Shown here piece after piece: positions 10,860 to 23,759 of a stretch of 64,000 nt of DNA. This DNA comes from Adiantum capillus-veneris. Taxonomy: Eukaryota > Streptophyta > Polypodiopsida > Polypodiales > Pteridaceae. The stretch's first letter is position 1. Each line of letters starts with the position of its first letter. Location of the stretch: assembly GCA_014529385.2 (NCBI GenBank), contig CM043953.1, forward strand, positions 78,790,338-78,854,337. Direction: 5' to 3'. The notes below the pieces were generated by a model that worked only from the letters and a program-made list of their open reading frames with translations, was not told the DNA's origin and did not search any database. The translations under genes and the position numbers were made by a program.

Positions 10860-13192
10860 GTAGGAAGTGCAATCAAAGAAGTCCCACTTTTTCTCTCTTG
10901 CACCACACACACAAAGAAAGAACACAAAAGAGAATATCAAAACAACACAAAGATGAAAACATCAAGGCTATGTTCATATCGTATCATGGGTAATATGAAA
11001 GGGTTAATAGATGAGTTAATGGCATTCAATCTTGGTTGACCAAATAGGCTACGAATTGTTCTTTGGAATTGTAGTTTTGTGCTTACCATAATATATATAG
11101 TTTGTCTAGTGATTGGGATTAATTGTGTGTACAAATCCTCTTGGTTCATAGCAAGATAACTATGCTTACGTCAAAAGAAAAGTTATAGTCTATGAGAGGT
11201 AGTATGATGGGATCCGGTGATAGAAGTATTTCATTGAGCCTTTCTGGGCCAAAGAAAAACACTATACGTTGTTGAAAGTGTATTTTACGGTTAATCTATA
11301 CGTTAATTCTAATAGATCGTACATAGTGAAAGCGATAGAAATTATCATCATGTGGGTTATTCATCTAGGATAGTATGTGAGAAATATAGATATGAGAGAA
11401 GAGAAGGGAAGAGAAGAGAAGAGAGTTTCCCTCCCAAGCCCTATTCTTGCCCGTAGGCAATAAGGATACTGCGCGGAGAGATGTACCTGTAGCAAGGAGA
11501 ACCTAGAATTGGTAGAGAGGATGAATTACTAAGAGTGAGAGAGATAGGTTTGGTTAAGAAGATGAGATTAGATATATATATATATATATATGTTGTATTA
11601 GAGAAGAAAAAGAAAACAACAAGAAATCAAGAAAACATCAATGTAGAACACATCTTACTTGACAAACCCTTCGGCACCATTATTGATGGAGAGAGAAGAA
11701 GAGGAGAATTCAACTTTGATTGATACGCCAAGTCCAAGACCTTCTTTGATTAGAGTTGATCTTCCAAGGATAGCATGCAAGATTGGCTAGTCTTCCTCTA
11801 GAAGAAAGTGTAGGCTTAGGCTTATGTTAATGAATTTGGCATTACTACTCGCTCCCTCATGAATTCCTCTGATCAATGGCTTGAATGCTTGAGTTCTTTT
11901 CAAGGAAGAAGAGGTTCCCTTTTATAGGTGAAGGGAACCCCCAAGGGTTTCACAAGAAGAGAAGAGCCAGTGTGAACAGAAACTGGAAAAGTTGGAAATG
12001 AGCTGTCCCTTCATGATGTGGAGAGACTGGGGTCCAGTATTTTGATCATATATCCTCAACCGTGGCTCCAAATAAAACAGTAAAAATATGGGCAAAAACT
12101 TCAGCTCATTACCTACGACTTCCTTTTTATATGCATTTTCCAATTCGGATTGGAATCTTGTGTAAAAAAATCATCAAAATAGGGTCCATTTCTGGCAGCA
12201 AAAGTCTTCCTGTGGTCCCCTTAGCCTAGAATTTCATTTGATTCCAAAGAACACCTCATGCCATATGAAAGCATGACATTGCTCCTTAACAAAGTTTTGT
12301 GATCATGCTTGCACTAATGCATTAAAATAAGTGTATCTTTGAAATCATGCCACCTAGTGTCCCACTAGGATTTGATTCCCTCCTAGTAGCTATTTAAAAA
12401 GAAATATAAGAAAAATACATAGAATATATATAGATTGGAAATTACCCTAGATATAGGATCTAGATAGGGTGTGAGATAATAATGGGATGGTAGAAAAAAA
12501 AGAATCAATCCTTTTTGCCCCAAGTTAAAGAGGCGGAGCTATTGACGCTTTTCCCATAGTAGTTTTTGATGGTAAAGTAAAAATACGTTACCCTTGAGAT
12601 AAATAATAGGATGAGATAGAAATCTTATTGTTATACTTACATATGCATATGTACATTATAGGAAATATAATTATGTATCTAAAAAGTTACAAGATAGATC
12701 TTGTAGCATGCGTTCCCACTATGTACGTGTCACAGCACGACAACATACTCATGCCATGTGTAGGGTATTAGGGACAAGATAGTCGGTGGTGGTGCGACCG
12801 TCAAAAAAGTGCAAAAAACTTGAATGGCATCGCAATGTTGGTGCCAACCACGTATTTCTTCAAGATTGAGGTCTGGATGTCCTGTAGTGCCATGGGATCC
12901 CTTGCGGTGTGTTGTCATGGCAATTGGAGAGGGTAACTCAAGCGACGAGAGCGGCAGCTGCTTAGTGGTGGTACACGGCAGTTGTTGGCATAGGTCTAGG
13001 GAACGCCATCATTAGGAGTGTTGTGAGATGAGTAGTCTCACGAGAAAGAGGGCATGGCATGCTGCAGTGATGGAGCATAAGAGTATGGGCGAGTGGTGAC
13101 TGAAAGCGAGGGTGGTGGGTGGGGATGGAGGCTGCAAGGGGTGAACTCAAAAAGGGTGTGTGAGAGAGAATCTGATGGGGTGTGTCATAGCA
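10860..13192. other. Intergenic, no gene seen
   Basis: A (TA)n run lies at 11,571-11,591. A purine-rich stretch (11,395-11,430) and a minus-strand TATA-like CTATAAAAGGG (11,928-11,938) suggest old LTR sequence around 11.4-12.0 kb in minus orientation, but I could not find a partner LTR. Small open frames here have no recognisable features. Confidence 0.4.
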
Positions 13193-13197
13193 CGAGA

Positions 13198-13436
13198 TGT
13201 TGGAATTAGGGTTGCAGAGAAACACACACGACTTGGAGAAGATGGAGGAAGCTCAAGGCACACAATAGAGAGTGTGTTACTTAGTGTGCAATGGAAAGAT
13301 AGATAGCCCTAGAGTGATGGGCGTATATACAATGCTCAGGGGGGAAAAAACCTTCTAAAGAGGAAAAAATTGCCCCGGCAGTCCTAGTGTGTTCACACAC
13401 ATCACTACCACATGTATATGGTAACAAATCCCCCCT
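13198..13436 (-). repeat. copia 3' LTR (239 bp)
   Basis: TG...CA-ended copy next to the polypurine tract (minus strand; seen on plus as AATCCCCCC after 13,436). CGAGA precedes it. Confidence 0.92.
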
Positions 13437-14421
13437 GGAATGATACGGTGAGAGAGAGCTGGCACATGAGTAAAGGGAAGTGCCATGCCCTGAGGACATG
13501 ATTAGTCCACAAAGGGGGAGTAACCCCAAAGCTTTGCGGAAAGCTTCAAGCTTCTCACAATACAATGCCTTTGTGAAAAGATCTGCAAGGTTGTCCTGTG
13601 TTGGCACATAAGCCAAGCTGACCTCTCCTGCTGAGAGCCACTCCGTGACATAGTGGTAATGCACCTCAATGTGCTTTGTGCGAGCATGAAAAACTAGGTT
13701 TCTTGCAACTACCAATGCGCTCTGACTGTCAGTGTAGATAGTGTTGGCAGTGTCCAGTCCAACACCCAAATCATCCATAAGGCGTCTGAGCCATACACAC
13801 TCAACCAGCTGTGAAGACTGCCCTGTACTCAGCCTCATAGCTCGAAGTGGCCTTAGTAGGTTGCTTCTTGCTCAACCATGATATACATGAACTGCCAAGC
13901 ATGAAGCAAAAACCACTTGTGGACACTCGCGTGTCAAAACAACCAGCCCAATCTGAGTCCGAAAAAGCATGTAAGTCTGGCGTCAATGATCCCCCTTTGG
14001 GATAAAACAAGCCAAGATGTAAAGTGCCACTAATGTAGCGAAAAATCCTCTTGACGGCCTGCCAATGCTTAGACCCTGGGCTATGCATAAATTTGCTGAC
14101 CTGTGAGACTGCAAAGTGAATATCCGGACTCATGTTGCATACATAAATGAGGTAGCCAATAGCAGTTTGATAAAGAGTGACATCAGCAGGATCACCAGCA
14201 TCATGTAGACTCAACTTCAAACCTGTTTCCATGGGAGTGGCAATAGGTTTGCGATCCTCAAGTCCAAACTTACATAGCAATGTCTCTATGTAACTTTTCT
14301 GACACAAGGCGATACCATCATCACACTGCTTAAACTGTATACCCAAGTAATGATGCAACAGCCCCAAATCTTTCATCGTGGAAGTAGCATTCAAAACAGC
14401 CTTAAATAATATGTCTCTCAT
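13437..14421 (-). pseudogene. copia RT C-terminus and RNase H
   Basis: The first frame (down to 13,801) has MKDLGLLHHYLGIQF, GYLIYVCNMSPDIHFAVSQV and SDSDWAGCFDTRVSTSGFCF, the RT connection and the RNase H start. After a frameshift near 13,820 the RNase H continues: YTDSQSALVVARN, then RTKHIEVHYHYV, then DNLADLFTKAL. These are the standard copia RNase H blocks (the Asp of DSQSA and the His of TKHI are present). The frame then runs into the 3' LTR. Confidence 0.85.
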
Positions 14422-15295
14422 TTGGTCCAGTGATTAGCAAATCATGGACATAAAGAATCACAATGAGAAGTACATCACCCTCACGCTTTACATACAATGT
14501 GCTTTCTGTTGGACTGTTACGAAAGCCTCGTTTGACCAAATGAGTGTCAGCTTTCTCATACCAAGCACGAGGAGATTGCTTCAACCCATACAAAGCCTTC
14601 TTACATCTACACACTTTTTCCTCTTGTCCTTTTATGACAAAACTGTGAGGCTGCGTTACATAAACTTCCTCAAATATGTCACCATTCAAGAAAGTAGTAA
14701 CAATGTCTGATTGATGTACATCCCAACCAAAATGAGCTGCCAATGAACATAGAAAATGCACAGTAGTCATACGACAAAGTGGGAGCAAAAGCCTCTTCAT
14801 AATCTATGCCTTTTTGCTTTGCATAACCCTTTGCAACAAGTCGAGCCTTATGGCGATCGATCTCACCATCCGACTTGCATTTCAACTTGTAAACCCACTT
14901 CGTACCAATGGCCTTTTTTCCAGGAGGCAAATCACATAAAGTCCATGTGTCATTTTCTATTAGTGCATCATATTCTGATTGCATGGCAGCCATCCAATTT
15001 TCTGACTTTTGTGTTTCATCAAAAGACAGAGGCTCCTCAACATTATGTAAGCTAGACACAGCCAAAGCATAACAATCTGATGCATAAGATGCATGGTGAG
15101 AGCCTGAACGAGTACGACTAGACAAAGGTGCATCCAATTTACTGTCACGCAAAGTGTGCACCAGCCATTTTGGCATACCTCTAGCTTGCTCATTTTCAGC
15201 CCTTTCCTCATCAAGTACGTCATGTACATCTGCATCAGTAAATAAGATGATATGTAACATTTTCAAAAACCCCCATAGGCTGTACATTTGCCTCA
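14402..15295 (-). pseudogene. copia reverse transcriptase, catalytic Asp lost
   Basis: The RT begins with WMAAMQSEYDALIENDTW and KWVYKLKCKSDGEIDRHKAR, shifts frame near 14,770, and continues AAHFGWDVHQSDIVTTFLNG and KKALYGLKQSPRAWYEK. The active-site box reads LYVHDLLITG instead of LYVDDLLITG: the first Asp of the metal-binding YVDD pair is His. With the frameshifts this RT cannot be functional. Confidence 0.85.
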
Positions 15296-16084
15296 TTAGA
15301 ACTTACATTCGTATTTCCACCATTGAAAAGAGGCAACAGTGTCATAAATGTCATGTGAGCTGACATTACTGTCTCTAGTACATGACAGCAAAGCCTGAAC
15401 AGAATCTTCCACAAACACTACATCCCGTGAAACCAGAATACGTTTTGTTTGCGGATGATACAACTTGTAACCTTTGCTTTCAGCACTATAACCAACAAAA
15501 ATACATTTGACAGCCTTATCATCCAATTTTTTGCGCTGTGTTTGTGGTACCAAAGCATATGCCAAGCAGCCAAAAACATGCATGTGCTCAATAGAAGGCT
15601 TTCTATCATGCCATGCCTCATATGGAGTAATAGACTGCAAAGCTTTCGTAGGACACCTATTTAGTACATAAGTGGCACACATGATGGCCTCAAGCCAAAA
15701 AGAATGCGGCAAAGCTTGACTTTTGACCATACATCGTGCCATTTCCGAAAGTGACCTGTTTTTCCTCTCAGCAACACCATTTTGTTGAGGTGTATAAGGC
15801 ACTGTACATTGGTGTTTTATACCATGACTAGCCAAAAATGCATTGAATTCATGAGACATATACTCCCCCCCTCGATCGGAACGGAGGGTGCCCATAGTAC
15901 ATTTCGAGACATTTTCAGCCATAGCCAGAAATTGTTTGAAGCACATAAAAACTTCGGACTTCGCTTTAAGCGGAAATACCCATGCATGCCTGGAGTAATC
16001 ATCAATGAAAGTCACGAAGTAAAGGTAATTGCCCAAGGATGGAGTTTGCATGAGCCCATAAACATCACTATGCACAAGCTGCAA
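15296..16084 (-). pseudogene. copia integrase catalytic core
   Basis: The longest intact piece of this element. LVHSDVYG carries the first catalytic Asp, RSDRGGEY the second and NGVAERKNR the Glu, so the DD35E triad is present. The C-terminal part includes VFGCLAYALVPQ and KCIFVGYS, usual in copia integrases. It is separated from the protease ORF by an in-frame TGA at 16,103-16,105 and ends at a stop before the RT. Confidence 0.88.
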
Positions 16085-16102
16085 CCTACATGTGGCTCGA
16101 AC

Positions 16103-16711
16103 TCAACCATCCTTTGGAAACTTAGAATGTTGCATCTTACCCAAAATACAGCCTTCACAAACATGTTTGACAGGTGCTTCAAGAGGCGGCAAAGAAGCAA
16201 CCATATCAGATTTTTGCAAACGCAGCAAACTGGCAAAATTTAGATGACCAAAACGTGCATGCCAAAGTTTTGCATCTGAAATAGCCTTTGAATCTGCAAC
16301 AACATTTGCAAAATTTTGTCCACACTTGTCATACAAAGTGAGCTTATACAGCCCACGGCACAAAAGGCCAAAGGCAACAATTTCATCACCAAAACTGAGA
16401 TCATGAAATGTACATCTGTCATCTACAAATTTGACTAAAAGTCCAAGTCTAGCAAGTGTGGATACAGATAAGAGATTCTTCTTGATCCTTGATACATAAA
16501 GTGCATCAACAAGTGTGAAGGAACTGCCATTTGCAGCAGTAAGCACAAGCTTTCCAACTCGCTGAACCGAATAAGAGGCATTGTTGGCACAAGTGACTGA
16601 TTTCCCATGAGGGACAGACTCGAGAGAGGTGAACAATTCACGATGTGAGGGAATGTGCTTTGTAGCACCACTATCGAAATACCACACATGTGAATCTACA
16701 GCAACTGACAA
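16103..16711 (-). pseudogene. copia protease and GAG-pre-integrase
   Basis: WYFDSGATKHIPSH is the aspartic protease active site (DSGA). LWHARFGHLNF and CEGCILGK give the HHCC zinc module of the pre-integrase domain. The frame ends at TGA 16,103, but the same frame continues into the integrase, so this is one nonsense mutation inside pol. Confidence 0.88.
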
Positions 16712-17297
16712 GCATGCATCATGGACAGTAGGATTGTAAGTGCATATGCGCTAAAAGCCCATTCTGCATCATCATCAGCAACACAGTCTCCTTTCACAGA
16801 AGACTCAACAATGGCTGCATTTGTAGTGGAATCAGCATTTGCAGTGGAACCACCCTCTTTCTTCTTAGCCTCTTTGGCCTTCAACTTAGGACACGACTTG
16901 ATCAAGTGATCATTAGCTTTACAATAATGGCAACGCATTTTCTTTTTACCCTTATCACCAGAATTTCAGAACGAATTGCTGCAAGCAGAAGCATTGGGAA
17001 CAAAAGTTTTGTCACTCGCAGCAGAACCATAAGAAGTGGTTGCATTGCTGTTACCACCCTTTGTTTGAGAAGCAATAAAAGCCTGTTCAACTGCACGCTG
17101 TCTAGTCCTGTTTTTTCTGGAAAGTGACTCTTGCAACAGCAATGTGCATAATGCATCAAACTTGACAACTTCTAGATCCAGACGCCCTTTGACACAAGAA
17201 CGTGTTGCATCATATAAGCCCACATAGGGTAATTGTCCCCATCCAACCTGTCCTCAGCAGCAAACATCTTGAAGATATCTGTGTTGTTGTCAGCCAT
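16712..17297 (-). pseudogene. copia gag with internal deletion
   Basis: ATG at 17,297 gives MADNNTDIFKMFAAEDRLDG and NYPMWAYMMQHVLVSKGVW, the usual N-terminus of a copia UBN2-type gag. It then jumps directly (frameshift near 17,200) to LDLEVVKFDALCTLLLQE, which normally lies more than 100 residues later, so most of the UBN2 domain is deleted. Then comes a stop at 16,966 and the CCHC knuckle CHYCKANDHLIKSC near 16,900-16,932, followed by a Lys- and Ala-rich linker. Confidence 0.8.
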
Positions 17298-17642
17298 GGT
17301 AAATGTTGCACATGATGTGAAAACTGCCCAAAAATAGGAGAAACAAAGCGGAAACAACACGTGCTATATAGCACAAACCGTAGAAGACTATAAGGCACAT
17401 GTTATGCAGAAAACGGCAATGACAAAAAATTTGCACAAAATGACAAAATTGCTTGTCCGGGCCTATAGTGGAAACGGAGGCCGAAATGAGCCCGAATCAA
17501 AAATCGGAGCAGACTGAGCTCTATGAGCGCTCTCAAAATATTTGTCGACCTGCGAACGCTCGCCAAACCTCACTGGAATCAAAGAAAGTGAGCAGGCGCG
17601 TGCTGGAGCAGCTGGCGACTAAGCCCGAGAGGATGTAGCCTG

Positions 17643-17654
17643 CTCTGATACCAA
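17643..17654 (-). promoter_or_regulatory. copia primer-binding site (initiator-Met type)
   Basis: The minus strand reads TGGTATCAGAGC directly after the 5' LTR, complementary to the 3' end of plant initiator tRNA-Met. Confidence 0.9.
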
Positions 17655-17655
17655 T

Positions 17656-17983
<328 letters not shown>

Positions 17984-18073
17984 TCAAAGGAGAGAGAAGG
18001 ATTGCGGCTGAACAAAGCTAGAGAGAAAAAGAGAGAGCCGTTTTCTCTACGGCTGAGAATGGCGATGACTAGC

Positions 18074-18223
<150 letters not shown>

Positions 18224-18587
18224 TTGGTGTTGGCTATGAGAGAGAGAAGGGAAGAGATGAGCGCCTCATGGCCATTGGGTGGTGCTCAGTGGATGGCAAT
18301 TGGAGTAAGGGGAGTGAAGAGAGATAACGGCAAAAGAGAGAGAGAGAGAGAGGCGGTGGCTGACGTGCATAGATGATGGCTAGCTGCATGGTGAGTGGGT
18401 GGCAAAAAGGAAAAAAAAATAAAAAAATTTGGCACCTTTTGTTTGGTCCCAGTTGGTGGTCATCGCCTTGCGTGCTCCTCACGACCGCCCTGTGTGCTCC
18501 TCTTTGCACCTGTCAGCACTGACTATGCCAGCATTGAACGACAACTGCCACCATCATGGAATGGTGCACTTTGACTACCGTATGCGA

Positions 18588-20376
18588 TCAACAGCATCGA
18601 TCTGATGCTGGTAGCGATGATGATGATGAATGCTCACGCTTATCTTTAACAAAAATCATGTACACAGAAATAGAGCTCTTTATTGACTTATTGAAAGCTT
18701 GCATATGTACAATGGGTATGGTGTTACCCAACTCCTTAGCATCTATGTACATATCTTTTTCCCTAAACCTAAAGTAGATTTGTCTTTCAGGGAATTTAAC
18801 ATTGGCAGCCATGCGATCAAACCATGGTGCCCCTAGGATTACATCCTCATGCTTGAGAGGAGAGATAAAGAAGTCCTCCTTGTCCACATAGCTTTGGACA
18901 TGGAGCCTCAATTTCCCAATTAAGGGAGTGACTGAGGCTTCTTGCCCCTTGAAAGCACCATTGGCGGGTAGGACATCTCCCATCTCGTAGGCTTGGATGC
19001 CTAGCTTGGTGGCCAACTTTGTGGATATGAAATTGTGAGTAGAACCAGGGTCAAAGAAAATAAAAGCATCATGTTCTCTTACCTTTCCCCAAGCATGGCA
19101 TAGAGGAGATCCTTTGTGGTGAGCATCCTCTTTTTGGATTTCGACCAAGGTAGCTCTAGGAGGCTCATTTTGTGTATTCTTGTGGGGACAGGCACGATAA
19201 GCATGCCCTTGCTCCCTGCACTTGAAACAACGGTTATCTTTACGATAACTCTCTAGCTCTTCAGGAGAGAGTTTATTTTTGCCTTTATAAAATCCCTTCT
19301 CCTTAGCTTTGTTGTTGTCGGCATTGCCTTTAGGAGACTTTTGGACAATGTCCTTCCCCTTAGGCTCGTTATTACTGTCCTTGTTCTTTGTGGGCTTAAG
19401 ATGTCTCTTAGCCCCTTGTTGGACATTGATTTGTGAAGCCACTATGGTATGGTGTATGACCACAAATATGGTGTGTGGCCTTTGGGAGTTGACATACTCC
19501 ACCATATCTTCAATTAACCAGCATAAAATTGTTGTTTTTGCTATCCAAAATCCATCTTTTTGAAGATAGTGGCTTTGAGATGTAAGTCCCAAAACTTGTC
19601 TACATATTTGTGAATAGATTTGTAGGGAGAGAGCTTCAAGCTCACCATTTGGTGAGTACTTTGTCTTTGGCATCGGTAGCCAAAAACTGCTTCATGATGG
19701 AAGCTCTTAAAGCTTTCCATGTTCATGGAGCTTCACTGTTTGCCCGTAGGCTAGACCACCATTGCCTGGCGGACTTTTGAAAATGCATAGCTACATGGCG
19801 TAGCTTAGAGGACCCCGTGAAGCCCTTATCCCCAAACGCCACATCGAATTGTTGGATGAAGGCCAAAACTTTGTTTGTAGCACCAAAGGTGCCATCGTAG
19901 GTAAGGAAAGAGATGTTCTTTCCTCCCTCTTTGAACTTTTTGAGCTTGAAAGACCTCTTCCATGAGGCATAGGATTTCCTATGGACTCTTCTTTTTGGTG
20001 GTTCGAAAGTTGCACCATCACTTTCTTCAGATGAGGAAGAATTTGAGGAGGATGGAGAAGAGGGTGACCTCTTTCTCGCCTTCCTCTTTTGGAAGTCTCA
20101 CAAGGAGGCTTCCTAGGGAGTTTGGAGAATCCCATGAGCACGTAGCTACCGTTGCACTTCACTTTGGAGGGATGGATTGCCCATGGATTATCGAAGCCTA
20201 GTAACAAGGTAATTAACAAGCATAGGGGCATCATTAGTAGCCTGTTCATTAGCAAAATCAAAGTTGTCAACATTAAACCATTGTCATCCATTCTAACAAC
20301 CATCATTAGTAGCATGTTCATTAGCAAAATCAAAGTTGTCAACATTAATTTCACTCTCTTTACCATTGTAAGCCAT
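18588..20376 (-). pseudogene. Truncated Ty3/gypsy gag and protease
   Basis: Likely ATG at 20,376 (MAYNGKESEINVDNFDF). A 24-residue segment around NVDNFDFANE is tandemly repeated (72-bp DNA repeat at 20,229 and 20,301). A gag domain follows in broken frame (FLTYDGTFGATNK, VLAFIQQFDVAFGDKGF, SSKLRHVAMHF), clearly related to the gag of the intact gypsy at 43.4-48.1 kb. The long frame 19,673-18,588 holds the CCHC knuckle CFKCREQGHAYRAC and the protease, whose active site reads FFDPGSTHNFIS. Coding similarity stops near 18,600, where unrelated simple-repeat DNA begins; RT and integrase are gone. Confidence 0.82.
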
Positions 20377-20757
20377 TCTAACAACTTTTAGGTGTACTTT
20401 GGCACTTCAAGCTCTAGTTGCTACTCCTCTTAACCCCTTTAGAAAATCACTCAAGCTCCTATACCCATGGCTCGAATATCATTAATTGCAAGGAATAGAA
20501 GAGAGGGTCTTTCACCATCAAAACAATACCGGCTCCTGTCAAGCTTCTAATAGATCAATAGAAGCCCTAGGCAAGCCCCGTAGGACTCCACTATTAAGAC
20601 CATAGCTCTCGACGGTGATGCCCTGCTATTTGCACGAGCAGGCACACTGCAAGGCTGAAAAATCCCTATTCTACTTAATCAATTGCAATTAATAATACCA
20701 ACCATTTATAGTTAGCTTGAGGACCTCTCTTCTTGAGCAAGAAAGAGAAACCTTGTG

Positions 20758-20769
20758 CTCTGATACCAA
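20758..20769 (-). promoter_or_regulatory. Primer-binding site of the truncated gypsy
   Basis: The plus strand reads CTCTGATACCAA, i.e. minus-strand TTGGTATCAGAG, next to an LTR end (minus ...TTGTTACA). It places the 5' LTR to the right. Confidence 0.85.
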
Positions 20770-22200
20770 TGTAACAATTTATGGTCTAGTAACTTGTGTG
20801 TAGCGGAAAATAACATAGACATAGTGACCATTTCATTAAGACTAGATTCCTAATGAGCATAGAAAGAGTGCTTGGATGGGGAGAGCAACAAAAGCATAAC
20901 ACCTAGTTAGATAGGCATGAGCAATACTTCAAAAAGAGAGAGAAATTAAGCTATTGGCAACAGTTGAGGACCGGATTTACATGGAGTCAGGTCCCCCCTC
21001 CAAAAGGCTTTGTATTATAGGTTTCCCCCATCAAGAGAGACATTTTACAATACAATACTTTGTGTTCCTTCAAGAACTTGCTAGTGCAATGAAGACACTT
21101 GAAAACACAACATCAATTCCCTCATGGTCTCAGACGCAAGACCTCACACACCTTCGAAGATGGTGAGAGCTAGCGGGGTATGCGAGTAGATCGAGAGGAA
21201 GAAGGAATATTCGAGAAAGAAGCATGTCTCCTCACATAATCACTCTTAATAGCTTAGCATAGATTAGTAATTAGCATGATAGAGGAGATGAGCATGCATT
21301 GGAGCATGGCTCTTGGTTGGATTTGCATCACAAAGCCAAGAGTTGTTGGTGTAGGCCTCCCTTCTCACAAGCTTGGAGTAGATGATGAGCTTTCCATTAA
21401 AGCTTGAGAAGGAGATAGTCTTCTTTACTTCACACATGAGATTGTGTGAGTGTGTGTGTGTGTGTGATAATGCCTTGCAAAAATCAGCCCCTTCTCTCTC
21501 TTGGTCGACCCCTCTTGCTATTTGCTATGCTGGCATCCTATTGGCCCTTGCAAAGCTTAGCCAATGACAATTAAGAAGCATAAGTGATAGCCTTGTGACA
21601 TGTGTCCCCCTTTCCCCTTTTGTGAGAGCTTTAGGTATTTAAATAATGCAATTAAACTCTCATTGGACCTCTTAGTCTTCTGGCCAATAGAAATCAGGCA
21701 AGTCATTGGACTGCTGAATGCTCATTGGACCCCTTGGGAGATTGTCCAACAGTTGTCTGGCCAATAGAAATCAGGCAAGTCATTGGGCTGCTGAATGCTC
21801 CCTTGGGAGACTATGCAATAGTCTTCTAGAGAGAAAAATTCCTATTGGTTCTTTTATTAAGTGTTTTTAAATAAACTAGACTAAATTTACTCTAGCTTAA
21901 TTCTCATTGGTCCGCCTCTATGGCCATCCAATAGGATTTGAATGCACCTTGGGGGAAACTAGGCTAGGGAGCTGACATGTGTCCACTATGTCCTTTATGT
22001 AAAGGGAGCTTGCAAGAGTGTGTGTGTATTTCTCTCTCATCCCCTACATACAAGGCTCACCTCCTCCTAGATAGGGATGTGGGAAGACTTTTGAGTCTTC
22101 CCACAAGCATCCAATTTACCCTAAGGCTTGACCATTGGACATTACCTTTGAATTTTGGAACCTTAGCATTTTGGAAGTCTTAATGGATTGAACCTTAGGG
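20770..22200 (-). repeat. 5' LTR of the truncated gypsy (right edge uncertain)
   Basis: The LTR starts (plus coordinates) at TGTAACAATT. Its far end is not defined because no second copy survives in the window; I set the edge near the poly-C tract. Inside, 21,536-21,930 carries about eleven CCAAT/ATTGG boxes and a 79-bp tandem duplication (about 21,679 and 21,758). Confidence 0.45.
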
Positions 22201-22220
22201 TCTTTGAAGCCCATTGATGC

Positions 22221-22221
<1 letters not shown>

Positions 22222-22259
<38 letters not shown>
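22222..22259. repeat. Poly(C) tract, 38 bp
   Basis: Uninterrupted C run, followed by TTTGGATCCCTA present twice within 35 bases. Confidence 0.9.
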
Positions 22260-22796
22260 TTTGGATCCCTATTTTCCTTCCTTTGGATCCCTACTATGAC
22301 CGGTCTGCCAGCCAATATTCTAGCTTTTTCTCCCCTGGTACTTCCCCATATTAAATGATCAGTTTAAAATAATTTAGGAGAATTAGATATTAGTTATTAT
22401 GACACCCGCTATGACTCAAAGCCATAGTAGGCTCATCCTTGATTGAGAGTTTTCAATCTAAGTGTTCATCAAACCACTCTCTTGAGCTTCTTCAAGCCCT
22501 TGAACTCAATTCCCTTAAGGTCTCTTTGGATTACTCCTATTCCACTAAAATCTCTCTTCTACCTTCTTCTTCTTCTATAAATCCCAAATGAAGCCTATAT
22601 ACATCCTCCTATCTGTATTGTATATCTTCACGTGATTAATTTACTCTATAATTCTTATAAATCATAACACGAACTACTTTAAACATCAGATACTTCATAT
22701 GTTTGATTAACATAAATACTCTAATTTTCATATTGGCTCTAATCAATCAAAAATAAAGTTAATAGTGAGCATGTACAGTCACAATTCAATTTAAGG

Positions 22797-23130
22797 ATGT
22801 TCCTTAAAAGGATCACTACCAAAGATGTGGACGACTGCATCTTTGAGTGCATTTGTTGCAAGTTTGATATGCCTCTGGAGATCCTATTTGATAGAAGGCT
22901 AGTGGGAGAGTTGATAGAAAAATTAAAAATTAAGCGTAGGCACTATACTCCTTATTACTATCCTCAATGCAATGGGCTAGTTGAAAAGGTGAATGGCCTT
23001 ATTTGTAAGATCATCACCAAGAAGATCTATTTGATCATCTACAAGGGTCTACCTACTTTAGTAGAATAGATCTTAAAACTTGTTATTATCAAATAAGGAT
23101 AGTGCCTGAAGATAGCCTTCAAGTGGGAGA
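22797..23130 (+). pseudogene. Scrambled gypsy integrase and RT fragments
   Basis: 22,797-23,020 translates as an integrase piece (MPLEILFDRRLVGELIEKL, HYTPYYYPQCNGLVEKVNGL). In the next 100 bases, in another frame, an RT piece appears (LFDHLQGSTYFSRIDLKTCY, then YQIRIVPED). In gypsy pol the RT precedes the integrase, so the order here is reversed and the two were joined by rearrangement. No element ends are visible. Confidence 0.65.
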
Positions 23131-23759
23131 TTGTTAGGGTTTAGGTTAAAAATTATCGAACACTGATCACACTGACTATACTAATGTTATCTATTCTTTG
23201 GTAATATAGATCAATAAGGAGTAGTTAGGGGTTAATCGTCATGCTAAGCTCCACCAACGCTTTGTGCATTCACACTTTTCACGCAGTGCTCACGCACTCA
23301 CACCAACAAACTCCTGATGTCATACCCTCTAGCAACCTTGCTGATGAATAATAGGAAAACCACTCATTTGTGATATTTCCTTTGTGCAATGGCCACCTTA
23401 TAGTATTCATCCCATCGACAAGTGCATGGAATTACAACTTGTGGGTTGTGTGAGAAAGTCCAATCATGCTCAAAAGTGTTGATAGTACATTGAGGGGAAA
23501 GAAACTACATCCATAGGAAGAGTGAAGAAGAAGAAGAGAAATTTAATGTCGTAGGAACAATCCCAAGAGACCTCAAAGATCTATCTGACAAGCCTTGAGT
23601 CCCAAGACCTCAAAGATCTATCCGAAGAGTGTTGAACCTGAGAGAGAAGAGAAGCATTTTTGGCATTAGTACACCTTGATGCATGGAGCAAGGCCACTCA
23701 GATTTCTTTAGTCTTCTCTTGGCTTTCTATCCTTGGTGATAGAAAGAATCAAAGATCTA
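23131..23759. other. Intergenic, no gene seen
   Basis: Contains a short near-duplicate (CCTCAAAGATCTATC near 23,571 and 23,608). No coding signal. Confidence 0.4.
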
